64,000 bases of DNA from Pseudomonas sp. 31-12. Its GTDB lineage: Bacteria > Pseudomonadota > Gammaproteobacteria > Pseudomonadales > Pseudomonadaceae. Positions 50,762 to 57,650 of this stretch are shown here, piece by piece. The stretch is taken from positions 1,364,001 to 1,428,000 of the forward strand of contig NZ_CP029482.1 of NCBI RefSeq assembly GCF_003151075.1. The letters run 5' to 3'. How positions within the stretch are numbered: position 1 is the first letter of the stretch; each line of letters opens with the position of its first letter. The position numbers were made by a program, and so were the translations under genes. The notes below the pieces were generated by a model, which did not search any database, had not been told where the DNA came from, and saw only the letters and a list, made by a program, of their open reading frames with translations.

Positions 50762-51868
50762 ATGAGTCTGCTGCTTGAACCCTATACCCTTCGTCAATTG
50801 ACCCTGCTCAACCGCATTGCCGTATCACCGATGTGCCAGTACTCCAGCGTTGATGGGCTGGCCAATGACTGGCACTTGGTTCACCTCGGCAGCCGCGCCG
50901 TTGGCGGCGCCGGCCTGATTTTTACCGAAGCCACGGCGGTCACGGCCGACGGGCGCATCACCGCCGAGGACCTCGGCCTGTGGAATGACGAGCAGATCGA
51001 ACCCCTGCAACGCATCACCCGCTTCATCGCCGCTCAAGGCGCTGTGGCCGGCATTCAACTGGCGCACGCCGGACGCAAGGCCAGCACCCATCGGCCGTGG
51101 ATCGGCAAGCATGGCAGCGTCAAACCCGAAGACGGTGGCTGGGTGCCGGTGGGACCTTCGCCGATTGCTTTCGATCCCCAGCACACACATCCCAAGCAGC
51201 TTGATGAAGGCGAGATTGCCGAAGTCATCCAGGCCTTTGTCGCCTCAGCCAAGCGAGCACTGACCGCCGGTTTCAAAGTGGTCGAAATCCACGCCGCTCA
51301 CGGTTACCTGTTGCATCAGTTTCTTTCGCCCTTGAGCAATCAGCGCCGCGATCAATATGGCGGTTCGTTCGAGAACCGGATTCGACTAGTGCTGCAAGTT
51401 ACCGAAGCAGTGCGTGCGGTCTGGCCTGAGGAGCTTCCGGTGTTTGTGCGTGTGTCGGCCACCGACTGGGTGGAAGACGGCTGGAATCCTGATGAAACCG
51501 TTGAACTGGCACGACGCCTCAAAGACTTGGGTGTCGACCTGATTGATGTTTCGTCGGGTGGTACGGCGGCCAACGCGGAAATTCCTACAGGGCCGGGCTA
51601 TCAGACGCGTTTCGCCGAACGTGTGCGCAAGGAGTCAGGCATCGCCACTGGCACGGTAGGAATGATTACCGAGCCGGCCCAGGCCGAGCACGTTTTGCGC
51701 ACCTGTCAGGCTGACATCATCTTCCTCGCGCGGGAGCTGCTGCGCGATCCGTACTGGCCGCTACATGCCGATGATGATCTGGGCGGGCGCAAGGCGATCT
51801 GGCCGGCGCAGTATCAGCGGGCGACGCACCGGGATCAGCCGATTCATGAGTCGGATTTGCGCGACTGA
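50762..51868 (+). CDS. Old-yellow-enzyme-family NADH:flavin oxidoreductase (XenA/YqjM-like)
   Basis: 368-aa FMN enzyme that reduces activated C=C bonds, with nitro-compounds or quinones possible. The class with YqjM and P. putida XenA is indicated by SPMCQYSSVDGLANDWH (the redox-tuning Cys) and IQLAHAGRKAS. Other features are VEIHAAHGYLLHQFLSP and a C-terminal DIIFLARELLRDPYWP. It is monocistronic and ends at a terminator. The natural substrate is unknown. Confidence 0.93.
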   Translation: MSLLLEPYTLRQLTLLNRIAVSPMCQYSSVDGLANDWHLVHLGSRAVGGAGLIFTEATAVTADGRITAEDLGLWNDEQIEPLQRITRFIAAQGAVAGIQLAHAGRKASTHRPWIGKHGSVKPEDGGWVPVGPSPIAFDPQHTHPKQLDEGEIAEVIQAFVASAKRALTAGFKVVEIHAAHGYLLHQFLSPLSNQRRDQYGGSFENRIRLVLQVTEAVRAVWPEELPVFVRVSATDWVEDGWNPDETVELARRLKDLGVDLIDVSSGGTAANAEIPTGPGYQTRFAERVRKESGIATGTVGMITEPAQAEHVLRTCQADIIFLARELLRDPYWPLHADDDLGGRKAIWPAQYQRATHRDQPIHESDLRD

Positions 51869-51886
51869 ATGCGGGCTGTAAAACCA

Positions 51887-51917
51887 AAAAGCCCCGATCG
51901 ATGTGATCGGGGCTTTT
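51887..51917 (+). terminator. Rho-independent terminator of the oxidoreductase gene
   Basis: AAAAGCCCCGATC (51887-51899) and GATCGGGGCTTTT (51905-51917) form a 13-bp perfect stem with T-run. Confidence 0.93.
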
Positions 51918-51956
51918 GTGTTTCTGGGCGAGAACATCTGTCGTCTGTCAGGCCGT

Positions 51957-52050
51957 CTTCGCGAGCAAGCCCGCTCCCACATTGGATCTCCATAAAACAC
52001 AAATTTTGTATCCAACGAAGAACCCCTGTGGGAGCGAGCCTGCTCGCGAT
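51957..52050. repeat. REP pair between convergent genes
   Basis: CTTCGCGAGCAAGCCCGCTCCCAC (51957-51980) faces GTGGGAGCGAGCCTGCTCGCGAT (52028-52050). The two arms belong to slightly different sub-variants (AAGCCCG against AGGCTCG). Confidence 0.82.
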
Positions 52051-52077
52051 GGGGCCAGCCCAGACAACCTTTTACTA

Positions 52078-53703
52078 TCAGGTGTACTTACGCTTATCCG
52101 GCGCCGGCGGGAAATACTGGTACAACCAGGTCTCGCTCAATGTCCGGTCATTGGTGCGAATGAACAACCGCAGCTCAACCGGCGCCACGCTGTCATTGGT
52201 CGGGTACCAATCGAAGGTAATCCGATAACCTTTGATGTCATCCAGCACCAGCACGTTGAAGTCCTTCACCTCGCCGTTCGAGCAGGTTACCACCGGCTCG
52301 ATCCCCGCGCCTTCCGGCAAGCGGTCCAGACCGCCACCGGTGAAGTCCACGGCAAAGCGTCGTGCCCAGACTTCCGGGTAATGCTCGCCCGGTGCCCAGC
52401 CTTCGATAAAGCCGCCCATGCCCGAACGGGTCGCGTTGACCCGTGCCAGTGGCGTGCTCACCGGTGGCAGGGCGCTCCAGTAGAGCTTGTAGCCGTAGTT
52501 CAGGGAATCACCGGCCGCGACCGGTTTTTTCGGGGTCCAGAACGCGACGATGTTATCGAGCGTTTCGCCGGTTGTAGGAATTTCCAACAGATCGATAGAG
52601 CCTTCGCCCCACGCGGTCGTAGGTTCTACCCACAGGCTAGGACGCTTGCTGTACCAGTCCACGGTGTCCTGATAATTGGCGAACTCGTGATCGGTCTGCA
52701 CCAGGCCAAAACCTTTTGGATCGGTGTCGGCGAAGGCGTTGAATTGCAACGTCGCCGGATTGTTCAGTGGGCGGCAGATCCACTCGCCGTTGCCGCGCCA
52801 CATGGCCAGGCGATCCGAATCGTGGATTTGCGGGTGAATGGTGTCGCACATGCGGCGCTCGTGGGTGCCACAGCTGAACATGCTGGTCATCGGTGCGATG
52901 CCCAGTTGTTCGATGGCGGTGCGTGCGTTGATGTGAGCGTCAATCTCCATCACCACGCGTTCGGCCTGGCAATCAATGTCAAAGCGGTACGCACCGGTAG
53001 CGCTCGGCGAGTCCAGCAGGGCGTAGACCACGAAACGGGTGCTGTCCTTGCCCGGGGTCTCGAACCAGAACTTGGTGAAGTCCGGGAACTCCTCACGCTT
53101 CTTGGCGTAGGTATCGACCGCCAGGCCGCGGGCCGACAGACCGTACTGGCCAGTGGCGTCTACTGCACGGAAATAACTGGCGCCAAGGAAGGACAACACA
53201 TCGTGCCTGTCCAGTTCCGGTGCCTTGAACAGCTTGAATCCGGAAAACCCCAGGTCGCCTGTCAGCTGCTTGGTGTCGACCGTGGTCTTTTCATAGTTGA
53301 ACAGGGAAGGGCGGAAATGCACTTCACGGGCCTGACGCGTCTTGGGATCGACGCTGTACATGCGCACCGGCTGCTTGAAGCCCATGCCGACGTGGAAGAA
53401 CTGCACGTCCAGCTGACCGTTCAAGTCTTTCCACAGCGAGTGGTTGCCGTCGTAGCGGATCGCATTGAAATTCTGCGGCGTCATGGTGGCCAGTGTCGGC
53501 GGCAGCACCTGCTTGGTGTCCTGATAGCGATTGCCGGCGAGTTGCTTGGCCTGAATCTTCAGCGCCTCGAAATCGAACGCCTGGGCCTCGCCATCAGCGG
53601 CGCCGGTGCCCGCCCATGCCCGGGCGGCCAGCAGGCCGGTGGCGGACAAACCGGTATAGGCAGCGATGGCCATGGACGCTTTGAGCAAATTCCTGCGATG
53701 CAT
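52078..53703 (-). CDS. opgD: Glucan biosynthesis protein D (OpgD/MdoD), Tat-exported
   Basis: Periplasmic protein that sets the branching and length of osmoregulated periplasmic glucans. The 541-aa length fits the MdoG/MdoD family. A twin-arginine signal (HRRNLLKAS, then a hydrophobic stretch and AARAWA) marks it as OpgD and not Sec-exported Opg[27 protein letters not shown] and [10 protein letters not shown] are family segments. ATG 53703 puts the Tat motif at the very N-terminus. Monocistronic-looking. Confidence 0.95.
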   Translation of the reverse strand: MHRRNLLKASMAIAAYTGLSATGLLAARAWAGTGAADGEAQAFDFEALKIQAKQLAGNRYQDTKQVLPPTLATMTPQNFNAIRYDGNHSLWKDLNGQLDVQFFHVGMGFKQPVRMYSVDPKTRQAREVHFRPSLFNYEKTTVDTKQLTGDLGFSGFKLFKAPELDRHDVLSFLGASYFRAVDATGQYGLSARGLAVDTYAKKREEFPDFTKFWFETPGKDSTRFVVYALLDSPSATGAYRFDIDCQAERVVMEIDAHINARTAIEQLGIAPMTSMFSCGTHERRMCDTIHPQIHDSDRLAMWRGNGEWICRPLNNPATLQFNAFADTDPKGFGLVQTDHEFANYQDTVDWYSKRPSLWVEPTTAWGEGSIDLLEIPTTGETLDNIVAFWTPKKPVAAGDSLNYGYKLYWSALPPVSTPLARVNATRSGMGGFIEGWAPGEHYPEVWARRFAVDFTGGGLDRLPEGAGIEPVVTCSNGEVKDFNVLVLDDIKGYRITFDWYPTNDSVAPVELRLFIRTNDRTLSETWLYQYFPPAPDKRKYT

Positions 53704-54094
53704 AAGTAAAACCTGTCGTGAACAATCCCGCGCCGTTCCTGGCACGTGCTGGATCAAAAATATCGGTTCGGACATGCCTTCGGCCAAACGCAACGGACTT
53801 TAAACAGATAACAAATAGCTTAAACCGTTCGGTTGCTGAGAAAAAATGATTGGTAGCACTTTGATGAAGCGGCAATGAAACAAGAAATGTCGGTTAATTT
53901 TTCCGACAGCACTTTCTGATTTTTAGGGCATTCCTGCTTTTTTTGACTAATTACTCTAAAAACCGCTTTTCAGCGCCGGGAATCTTCCTATTCTGTGTTC
54001 ATGGCCGGTTTCTGCCCTTCAGGCTGGCGACTTATAAAAGGATAGGGCGATGCGGTTTTTGAAGTTTTCTCGGGCTTATAGAAGGACATCGTCC
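53704..54094. other. opgD/61-aa gene divergent region with dyads
   Basis: 391 bases, fairly AT-rich between 53860 and 54000. Contains a spaced dyad AACCG-TT-CGGTT (53823-53834) and TGTCGG-N9-CCGACA (53888-53893/53103-equivalent right half at 53903-53908), both of operator shape. No convincing -10/-35 pair could be fixed for either gene. Confidence 0.4.
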
Positions 54095-54280
54095 ATGACG
54101 AAAGTACAAGGCATCACTGAAATGTTGGGAATCTTCCCTTGCCTGGCAACCGGGCGGCGAAGGCATCGGCTCAGCTCGGACGAAATGAAGCTGTTGGAGC
54201 GGTATCGAGAGTTGTCGGAAAACGACCGGATTGCGATGCGGTATCTGGTGGATGCGATGCGGAGTGTTTCGCGGTTTTGA
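54095..54280 (+). CDS. Conserved-looking 61-aa protein of unknown function
   Basis: Short basic protein beginning MTKVQGITEMLGIFPCLATG, then an Arg/His-rich stretch and an amphipathic C-terminal half (ELSENDRIAMRYLVDAMRSV). No signal peptide or membrane helix. ATG 54095 has AAGGA about 8 bases upstream and is preferred to ATG 54050. Good coding composition and a strong terminator follow. I do not recognise a named family. Confidence 0.7.
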   Translation: MTKVQGITEMLGIFPCLATGRRRHRLSSDEMKLLERYRELSENDRIAMRYLVDAMRSVSRF

Positions 54281-54291
54281 GCGCTAAGCCA

Positions 54292-54321
54292 AGGGGCGGA
54301 CTGTAAAGTCTGCCCCTTTTT
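54292..54321. terminator. Rho-independent terminator after the 61-aa gene
   Basis: AGGGGCGGACT (54292-54302) pairs with AGTCTGCCCCT (54307-54317) with one G-T pair, followed by TTTTCATTTTT. Lies between convergent genes. Confidence 0.85.
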
Positions 54322-54338
54322 CATTTTTCACCCTGCCT

Positions 54339-54848
54339 TCAACTGCAAGTGCCCACGATCGTGAACGGTCGCTGTGCCTGCATCAGATCCGGCATGTCCC
54401 GCCACTTGATCCAGGCTTGATGCTGCCAGTGCAGCAGCGGCACCGAGATGCCTGCCCACTGCAACGAACTCAGACTTGGAATGTTATCCACAGCCGCTTC
54501 CGACTCACGCAGCGTTGGGATGACTTCGTTGCTTAGCCACTGACGCAGGTTTCGGTTTTCCGGGATGAAATGGTGGACTAGCAATGCATACATTCCCGAT
54601 TCGCTGACCATCAACGATTCGACGGTTTTGCCATCCTTCAGCAACCAGACGTATCGGCGTTGATCGGGATCGAGTTTCAGGGTGAGACGTTGGTCCAGCG
54701 GACGGCCCATCAAGCGACCGAGATCCTGGACGCAGAACCAGGCTTGGTTGTCTTGCATGAAGGCGTGAAGGAAGCGGTTGTGGCGGGTGAAGATGGAAGG
54801 GATGAAATGAGGATGGGTGTCAGATGGATTTAGCGTGTGCTTAAGCAT
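54339..54848 (-). CDS. Bro-N domain protein (phage antirepressor-like)
   Basis: 169-aa protein of the BRO N-terminal family, common as phage antirepressors. The domain covers about residues 18-120, with AWFCVQDLGRLMGRPLDQRL, LMVSESGMYALLVHHFIPENR and the NLRQWLSNEVIPTLRE motif. A short C-terminal tail replaces the usual second domain. GGAG (54860-54857) lies 8 bases before the ATG. Long structured leader upstream on the same strand. A host regulator derived from a phage is likely; its target is unknown. Confidence 0.85.
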   Translation of the reverse strand: MLKHTLNPSDTHPHFIPSIFTRHNRFLHAFMQDNQAWFCVQDLGRLMGRPLDQRLTLKLDPDQRRYVWLLKDGKTVESLMVSESGMYALLVHHFIPENRNLRQWLSNEVIPTLRESEAAVDNIPSLSSLQWAGISVPLLHWQHQAWIKWRDMPDLMQAQRPFTIVGTCS

Positions 54849-54863
54849 TTTTTCGACTCCATG
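54834..54863 (-). CDS. Possible 9-10-codon leader ORF overlapping the bro start
   Basis: ATG at 54863-54861 opens a very short frame that runs through the bro Shine-Dalgarno and start codon in another frame and stops about ten codons on. In phage P1 the small icd frame plays such a coupling role for ant. Existence of translation here is speculative. Confidence 0.25.
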
Positions 54864-54875
54864 TTGAAAAGGGAG

Positions 54876-54910
54876 CCGCCACTAATCCTTCGACAGATTA
54901 TGGGTGGCGG
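54876..54910 (-). promoter_or_regulatory. Hairpin in the bro leader (alternative partner of the C4-like domain)
   Basis: CCGCCAC(54876-54882)+TAATC(54883-54887) pairs with GATTA(54896-54900)+GTGGCGG(54904-54910), a 12-bp helix with a 3-base bulge and an 8-base loop. The 54904-54910 strand is also needed by the upstream domain, so the two folds exclude each other. Confidence 0.6.
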
Positions 54911-54983
54911 ACCGTGCGGCGTTCGAAGTCGGGACATTCTCGATCAACATGCAAGCCAAGAGGCCCGCGCCACACGGCCCACC
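54903..54983 (-). ncRNA. C4-antisense-RNA-like structured domain upstream of bro
   Basis: On the bro strand the 81-nt segment from 54983 to 54903 is closed by GGTGG/CCACC and CCGTG/CACGG helices around a small internal loop. Within it CGACTTC (54931-54925) is complementary, with one G-U, to GGAGTCG (54860-54854), which covers the bro Shine-Dalgarno. CCGCCAC (54910-54904) is complementary to GTGGCGG (54882-54876). This nested two-site layout resembles phage P1 C4 RNA, which represses antirepressor synthesis. Assignment to the C4 family is inference. Confidence 0.5.
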
Positions 54984-55028
54984 ATAAAGCGAAACTGAAA
55001 GGCAAAAAATTGCCCCAGTTCATATGGG

Positions 55029-55147
55029 GGCGCGGATGCGCCATGTTGATGATTTACCGGCTTCGACCCCGGGTCGCTGATTTGGCAGCGACGAGGTAAA
55101 GCCTATCGTTCAGGCGCTCGCGGCGCCAAGTCTACTCTGGCGCCGCG
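55029..55147 (-). other. Series of hairpins in the distal bro leader
   Basis: Three further stems lie upstream of the C4-like domain: GGCGC/GCGCC with a GGAT loop (55029-55042), GTCGCTG/CAGCGAC (55073-55092) and a 10-bp perfect stem CGCGGCGCCA/TGGCGCCGCG (55119-55128/55138-55147). A small GGCAA/TTGCC hairpin lies at 55001-55014. Together with the domain downstream this makes about 270 nt of structured leader and leaves little room for protein coding. Confidence 0.5.
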
Positions 55148-55150
55148 TGT

Positions 55151-55194
55151 TGTAGGAATTGGAGTCTTCCCCGGAAGGCTTGGTCTGTAGGAAT
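55151..55194. promoter_or_regulatory. Repeat-dyad DNA element between bro leader and rloA
   Basis: TGTAGGAAT (55151-55159) recurs at 55186-55194, 35 bp apart on centres, with CTTCC-CC-GGAAG (55166-55177) between. The symmetry suggests a protein-binding site controlling the leftward bro transcript, the rightward rloA transcript or both. Confidence 0.45.
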
Positions 55195-55290
55195 TTCCTG
55201 TTTTTGCCTGAAGTGCGCTGAAGCAGCATCGTCACCCTGGTTTTTCCTATAGTTTTTTCCGCTTTCAGGAACGAACTGCAGGTTTGCTAC

Positions 55291-56541
55291 ATGTTGATCG
55301 AATTTTCAGTTTCCAATTACCGCTCCTTCCGTGACAAGCAAACCCTGTCCATGGCAGCAACGCCGCGCCTGAGCAAAAAGCGCAACCTTTTCAAGTCGCC
55401 GGTGAATGGAGAAAAACTGCCGGACTTACTGAAGATCGCTGCGATATACGGGCCAAACGCGTCGGGTAAATCGTCACTGATCCGGACGATGGGAATTATG
55501 GGAAGCTTGCTCGCTGCGCCTCCGACCTCAAATGAGGAATCGCTACCGGTTTCCCCGTTTCGTTTTGACCCGCAGCTTAAAGACGAGCCAAGTTGTTTCG
55601 AGTACAACTTCATTCAAGGCTCACTCCGTTATCGGTTTTTACTGCGCATGACGGCGCAACGAATCATCGAGGAACACCTGGTCTCTTATCCGAAAGGAAA
55701 GGAAACGCTTTTATATCAGCGTTGTTTGGGGGAGGAGGGTGAGCAGTACGTGTCTGGCTCAAGCCTTGAGGGAGGCAAAGAGGTTCACAATGCCTGGCGG
55801 CGTTTGACCAGTCCGAAGATGTTATTCATTGCACAGGCTGTCGCGAACAGCAGCGAAGAGCTGGCGCAGTTGCGAGAACCATTTGGCTGGTTTCAATCCG
55901 GCCTTCTCGTCATCGAACAGAACAACATGATGGGATTGTCGGCAGCCTCCATCCGGTTTCTTCAGATGGCATCGGACTACACGTGCGACTTGAGAGACTT
56001 TCTAAAAGAGGTCGATATTCCAGTCTCGGACATTCAACTGAATTCTGATGCAGACGCTGCTCCAGCCAGCAGAAAACTCACGCTTAAAGAATTCTTCGCG
56101 GCGGCGCGAAAAGACAAAGTGACCCTGACGCATACGAGTCATCTAGGAGATGCGGAGTTTGATTTTTCAGAAGAGTCTGGTGGCACAAAAAACCTGATTG
56201 GATTCTGGTTGCCCTGGTTCATGATCAATCACACAGACGGGAGCGGAATACTGGCCGTCGATGAGTTGGACAGCAGCCTTCATCCAGCAATAGTGGCTGA
56301 TCTGATTGGAAAACATTTGGACAGTGGGCAGAACACCCAGCTGATTTTCACGACTCACGACACTCATCTGATGAATACCCAAATGCTTCGGCGAGATCAA
56401 ATCTGGATCACCGAGCGTGATGCCAATGGCGCCACCCGTCTTTTTTCCGTCCACGATTTTGACGGGCGCGAGGGAGAGGACGTTGAGAAGCGGTACTTCG
56501 AAGGCCGTTACCGTGGTTTGCCGTTGATCAGGCGGAGGTAA
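55291..56541 (+). CDS. rloA: AAA-family ATPase, RloA/AbiLi-like
   Basis: 416-aa ABC/SMC-like ATPase of the AAA_15/AAA_21 group found in phage-defence pairs. It begins MLIEFSVSNYRSFRDKQTLSM. Walker A is GPNASGKSS (54-62), a signature-like SEESGGTKNL lies near residue 290, Walker B is ILAVDELDSSLHP (D324, E325), and the switch His is in TTHDTHLM. No long coiled coil is inserted. It ends 2 bases before rloB, so the two form one unit. Codon and base use are more AT-rich than in the flanks, suggesting transfer. In AbiL and PARIS-type systems such an ATPase senses phage and licenses a nuclease partner. Confidence 0.88.
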   Translation: MLIEFSVSNYRSFRDKQTLSMAATPRLSKKRNLFKSPVNGEKLPDLLKIAAIYGPNASGKSSLIRTMGIMGSLLAAPPTSNEESLPVSPFRFDPQLKDEPSCFEYNFIQGSLRYRFLLRMTAQRIIEEHLVSYPKGKETLLYQRCLGEEGEQYVSGSSLEGGKEVHNAWRRLTSPKMLFIAQAVANSSEELAQLREPFGWFQSGLLVIEQNNMMGLSAASIRFLQMASDYTCDLRDFLKEVDIPVSDIQLNSDADAAPASRKLTLKEFFAAARKDKVTLTHTSHLGDAEFDFSEESGGTKNLIGFWLPWFMINHTDGSGILAVDELDSSLHPAIVADLIGKHLDSGQNTQLIFTTHDTHLMNTQMLRRDQIWITERDANGATRLFSVHDFDGREGEDVEKRYFEGRYRGLPLIRRR

Positions 56542-56543
56542 CC

Positions 56544-57170
56544 ATGGCGCGGACGACACGCTTGTTTGATCGAAAGAAGTCGCGGTTCAAACCGCAACCC
56601 AAGGTGCTGATCCTTTGTGAGGACAGTCAATCAGGAAAGCGATACCTGGAGGATGCGGCCTTTCATTTTCGTGCCAACGCCCACGTTGAAATTGCCCATT
56701 GCGGCCTGACTCATCCAAGTGGGATTGTCGAAAGGGCGATTGCCCGGCAAAGAAACTTCGACAAGGTTTTTTGTGCCTTGGACCGCGACACTCATCTTTG
56801 CTTCGACCGTGCGGTCGACCTGGCGAAACCGCATCCGAAGATAAAAGTGATAGCGTCTTTTCCCTGTTTCGAGTTTTGGTTGCTATTGCACTTTGGCTAC
56901 AACAGAAAGCCATTCGCTGCAGCAGGTGGGAAATCCCCCGGCGAACTTGTGACCAGAAGTCTTAGGGGCCAACCTCTGATGGAGGATTATGAAAAGGGTA
57001 AAAATGTCAGCCATTTTGATCTGTTGAAGGGAGAGCTTTTCAATACTGCAAGGGTGCTTGCTCCTCGAATTCTTCTCGATGCTGTTAACAGCGGTGAGCT
57101 CAATCCCAGTACTGAAATCCATCTGCTAATGGATGAGTTTGAAGTCCTTTCCGTCCCCCAATCGATCTAA
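56544..57170 (+). CDS. rloB: RloB-family (AbiLii-like) Toprim effector
   Basis: 208-aa RloB protein, partner of the AAA ATPase. Glu26 in LILCEDSQSGK and Asp80/Asp82 in CALDRDTH fit the acidic residues of a Toprim-type nuclease site. The family-specific FPCFEFWLLLHF lies at 106-117, and a helical C-terminus follows. It starts 2 bases after rloA. The pair corresponds to RloAB/AbiL, and a toxic or tRNA/DNA-cleaving activity is expected from relatives but not proven here. Confidence 0.85.
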   Translation: MARTTRLFDRKKSRFKPQPKVLILCEDSQSGKRYLEDAAFHFRANAHVEIAHCGLTHPSGIVERAIARQRNFDKVFCALDRDTHLCFDRAVDLAKPHPKIKVIASFPCFEFWLLLHFGYNRKPFAAAGGKSPGELVTRSLRGQPLMEDYEKGKNVSHFDLLKGELFNTARVLAPRILLDAVNSGELNPSTEIHLLMDEFEVLSVPQSI

Positions 57171-57183
57171 CGTCGTAACAACT

Positions 57184-57213
57184 CGCCCCGGTGCCACAAC
57201 CAGCCCCGGGGCG
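57184..57213. terminator. Stem-loop after rloB
   Basis: CGCCCCGG (57184-57191) and CCGGGGCG (57206-57213) form an 8-bp stem 14 bases after the rloB stop. T-tracts are poor on both sides, so termination is uncertain. Confidence 0.45.
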
Positions 57214-57220
57214 AAATCAA

Positions 57221-57423
57221 TTACCGACTAACCTTCCACGCATCCCCCGCCGGCGCCGTCCCATGGTCATACGGCTTGGCCAACCACATGTAGATCAACC
57301 CCAATCCAATAACAATCGCCGTACTCAACACCATCGCGTAGTTGATGTACCACTCCGCATCCGGTGTACGCGTTGTTCGGCGTCGCTGTCGGCAACGGAT
57401 GGAGAGAGTTCGGGTGTACTCAT
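57221..57423 (-). pseudogene. Frameshifted small membrane-protein gene
   Basis: On the minus strand ATG 57423 opens MSTPELSPSVADSDAEQR and then runs into a stop. The shifted frame continues with good coding character as AEWYINYAMVLSTAIVIGLG, a transmembrane helix, and a tail ending GDAWKVSR before TAA at 57223-57221. The total of 203 bases is one short of a multiple of three, so a single-base deletion explains it; the intact protein would have about 67 residues. Either a recent pseudogene, a sequencing slip or a programmed shift. Family not recognised. Confidence 0.6.
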
Positions 57424-57580
57424 GGTGTGTCAGTTCCGGAAAATCGGCAGATTTCGGATGTCCGAAACCGTGGCGGGGCCGTGATGGCGCTGCCCGGATC
57501 GGTGGTTATTGTTTTGGTTTTCTGGCTTTGAAACCTGGTGGTGCGTGGTGCCGGTTTCTACCTTGAAACCGGGGTGACAC
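57424..57580. other. Intergenic DNA without recognised genes
   Basis: Stretch between the frameshifted gene and the REP pair. It holds a small imperfect dyad (ATTTCGGATGTCCGAAACC near 57449-57467) and should contain the promoter of the frameshifted gene. Nothing else is supported. Confidence 0.35.
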
Positions 57581-57650
57581 CATCGCCAGCAAGCCGGCTC
57601 CACAGGGGAATGCGATCACCTGTAGGAGCCGGCTTGCTGGCGATGTTTTT
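57581..57650. repeat. REP pair, CATCGCCAGCAAGCCGGCTC type, with T-run
   Basis: 26-27-base arms at 57581-57606 and 57619-57645 pair almost perfectly (one CCACAGG/CCTGTAGG bulge), followed by TTTTT (57646-57650). It overlaps the end of the aldehyde dehydrogenase gene on the other strand. Confidence 0.82.

Noticed and set aside
54914..55099. 61-codon rightward frame in the bro leader (RSKSGHSRSTCKPRG...)
   Set aside because: Strongly basic product, no Shine-Dalgarno, and the DNA is fully explained by paired RNA elements on the other strand.
57191..57484. 97-codon rightward frame
   Set aside because: Antisense to the frameshifted membrane-protein gene; composition is Arg/Pro-rich and not protein-like.
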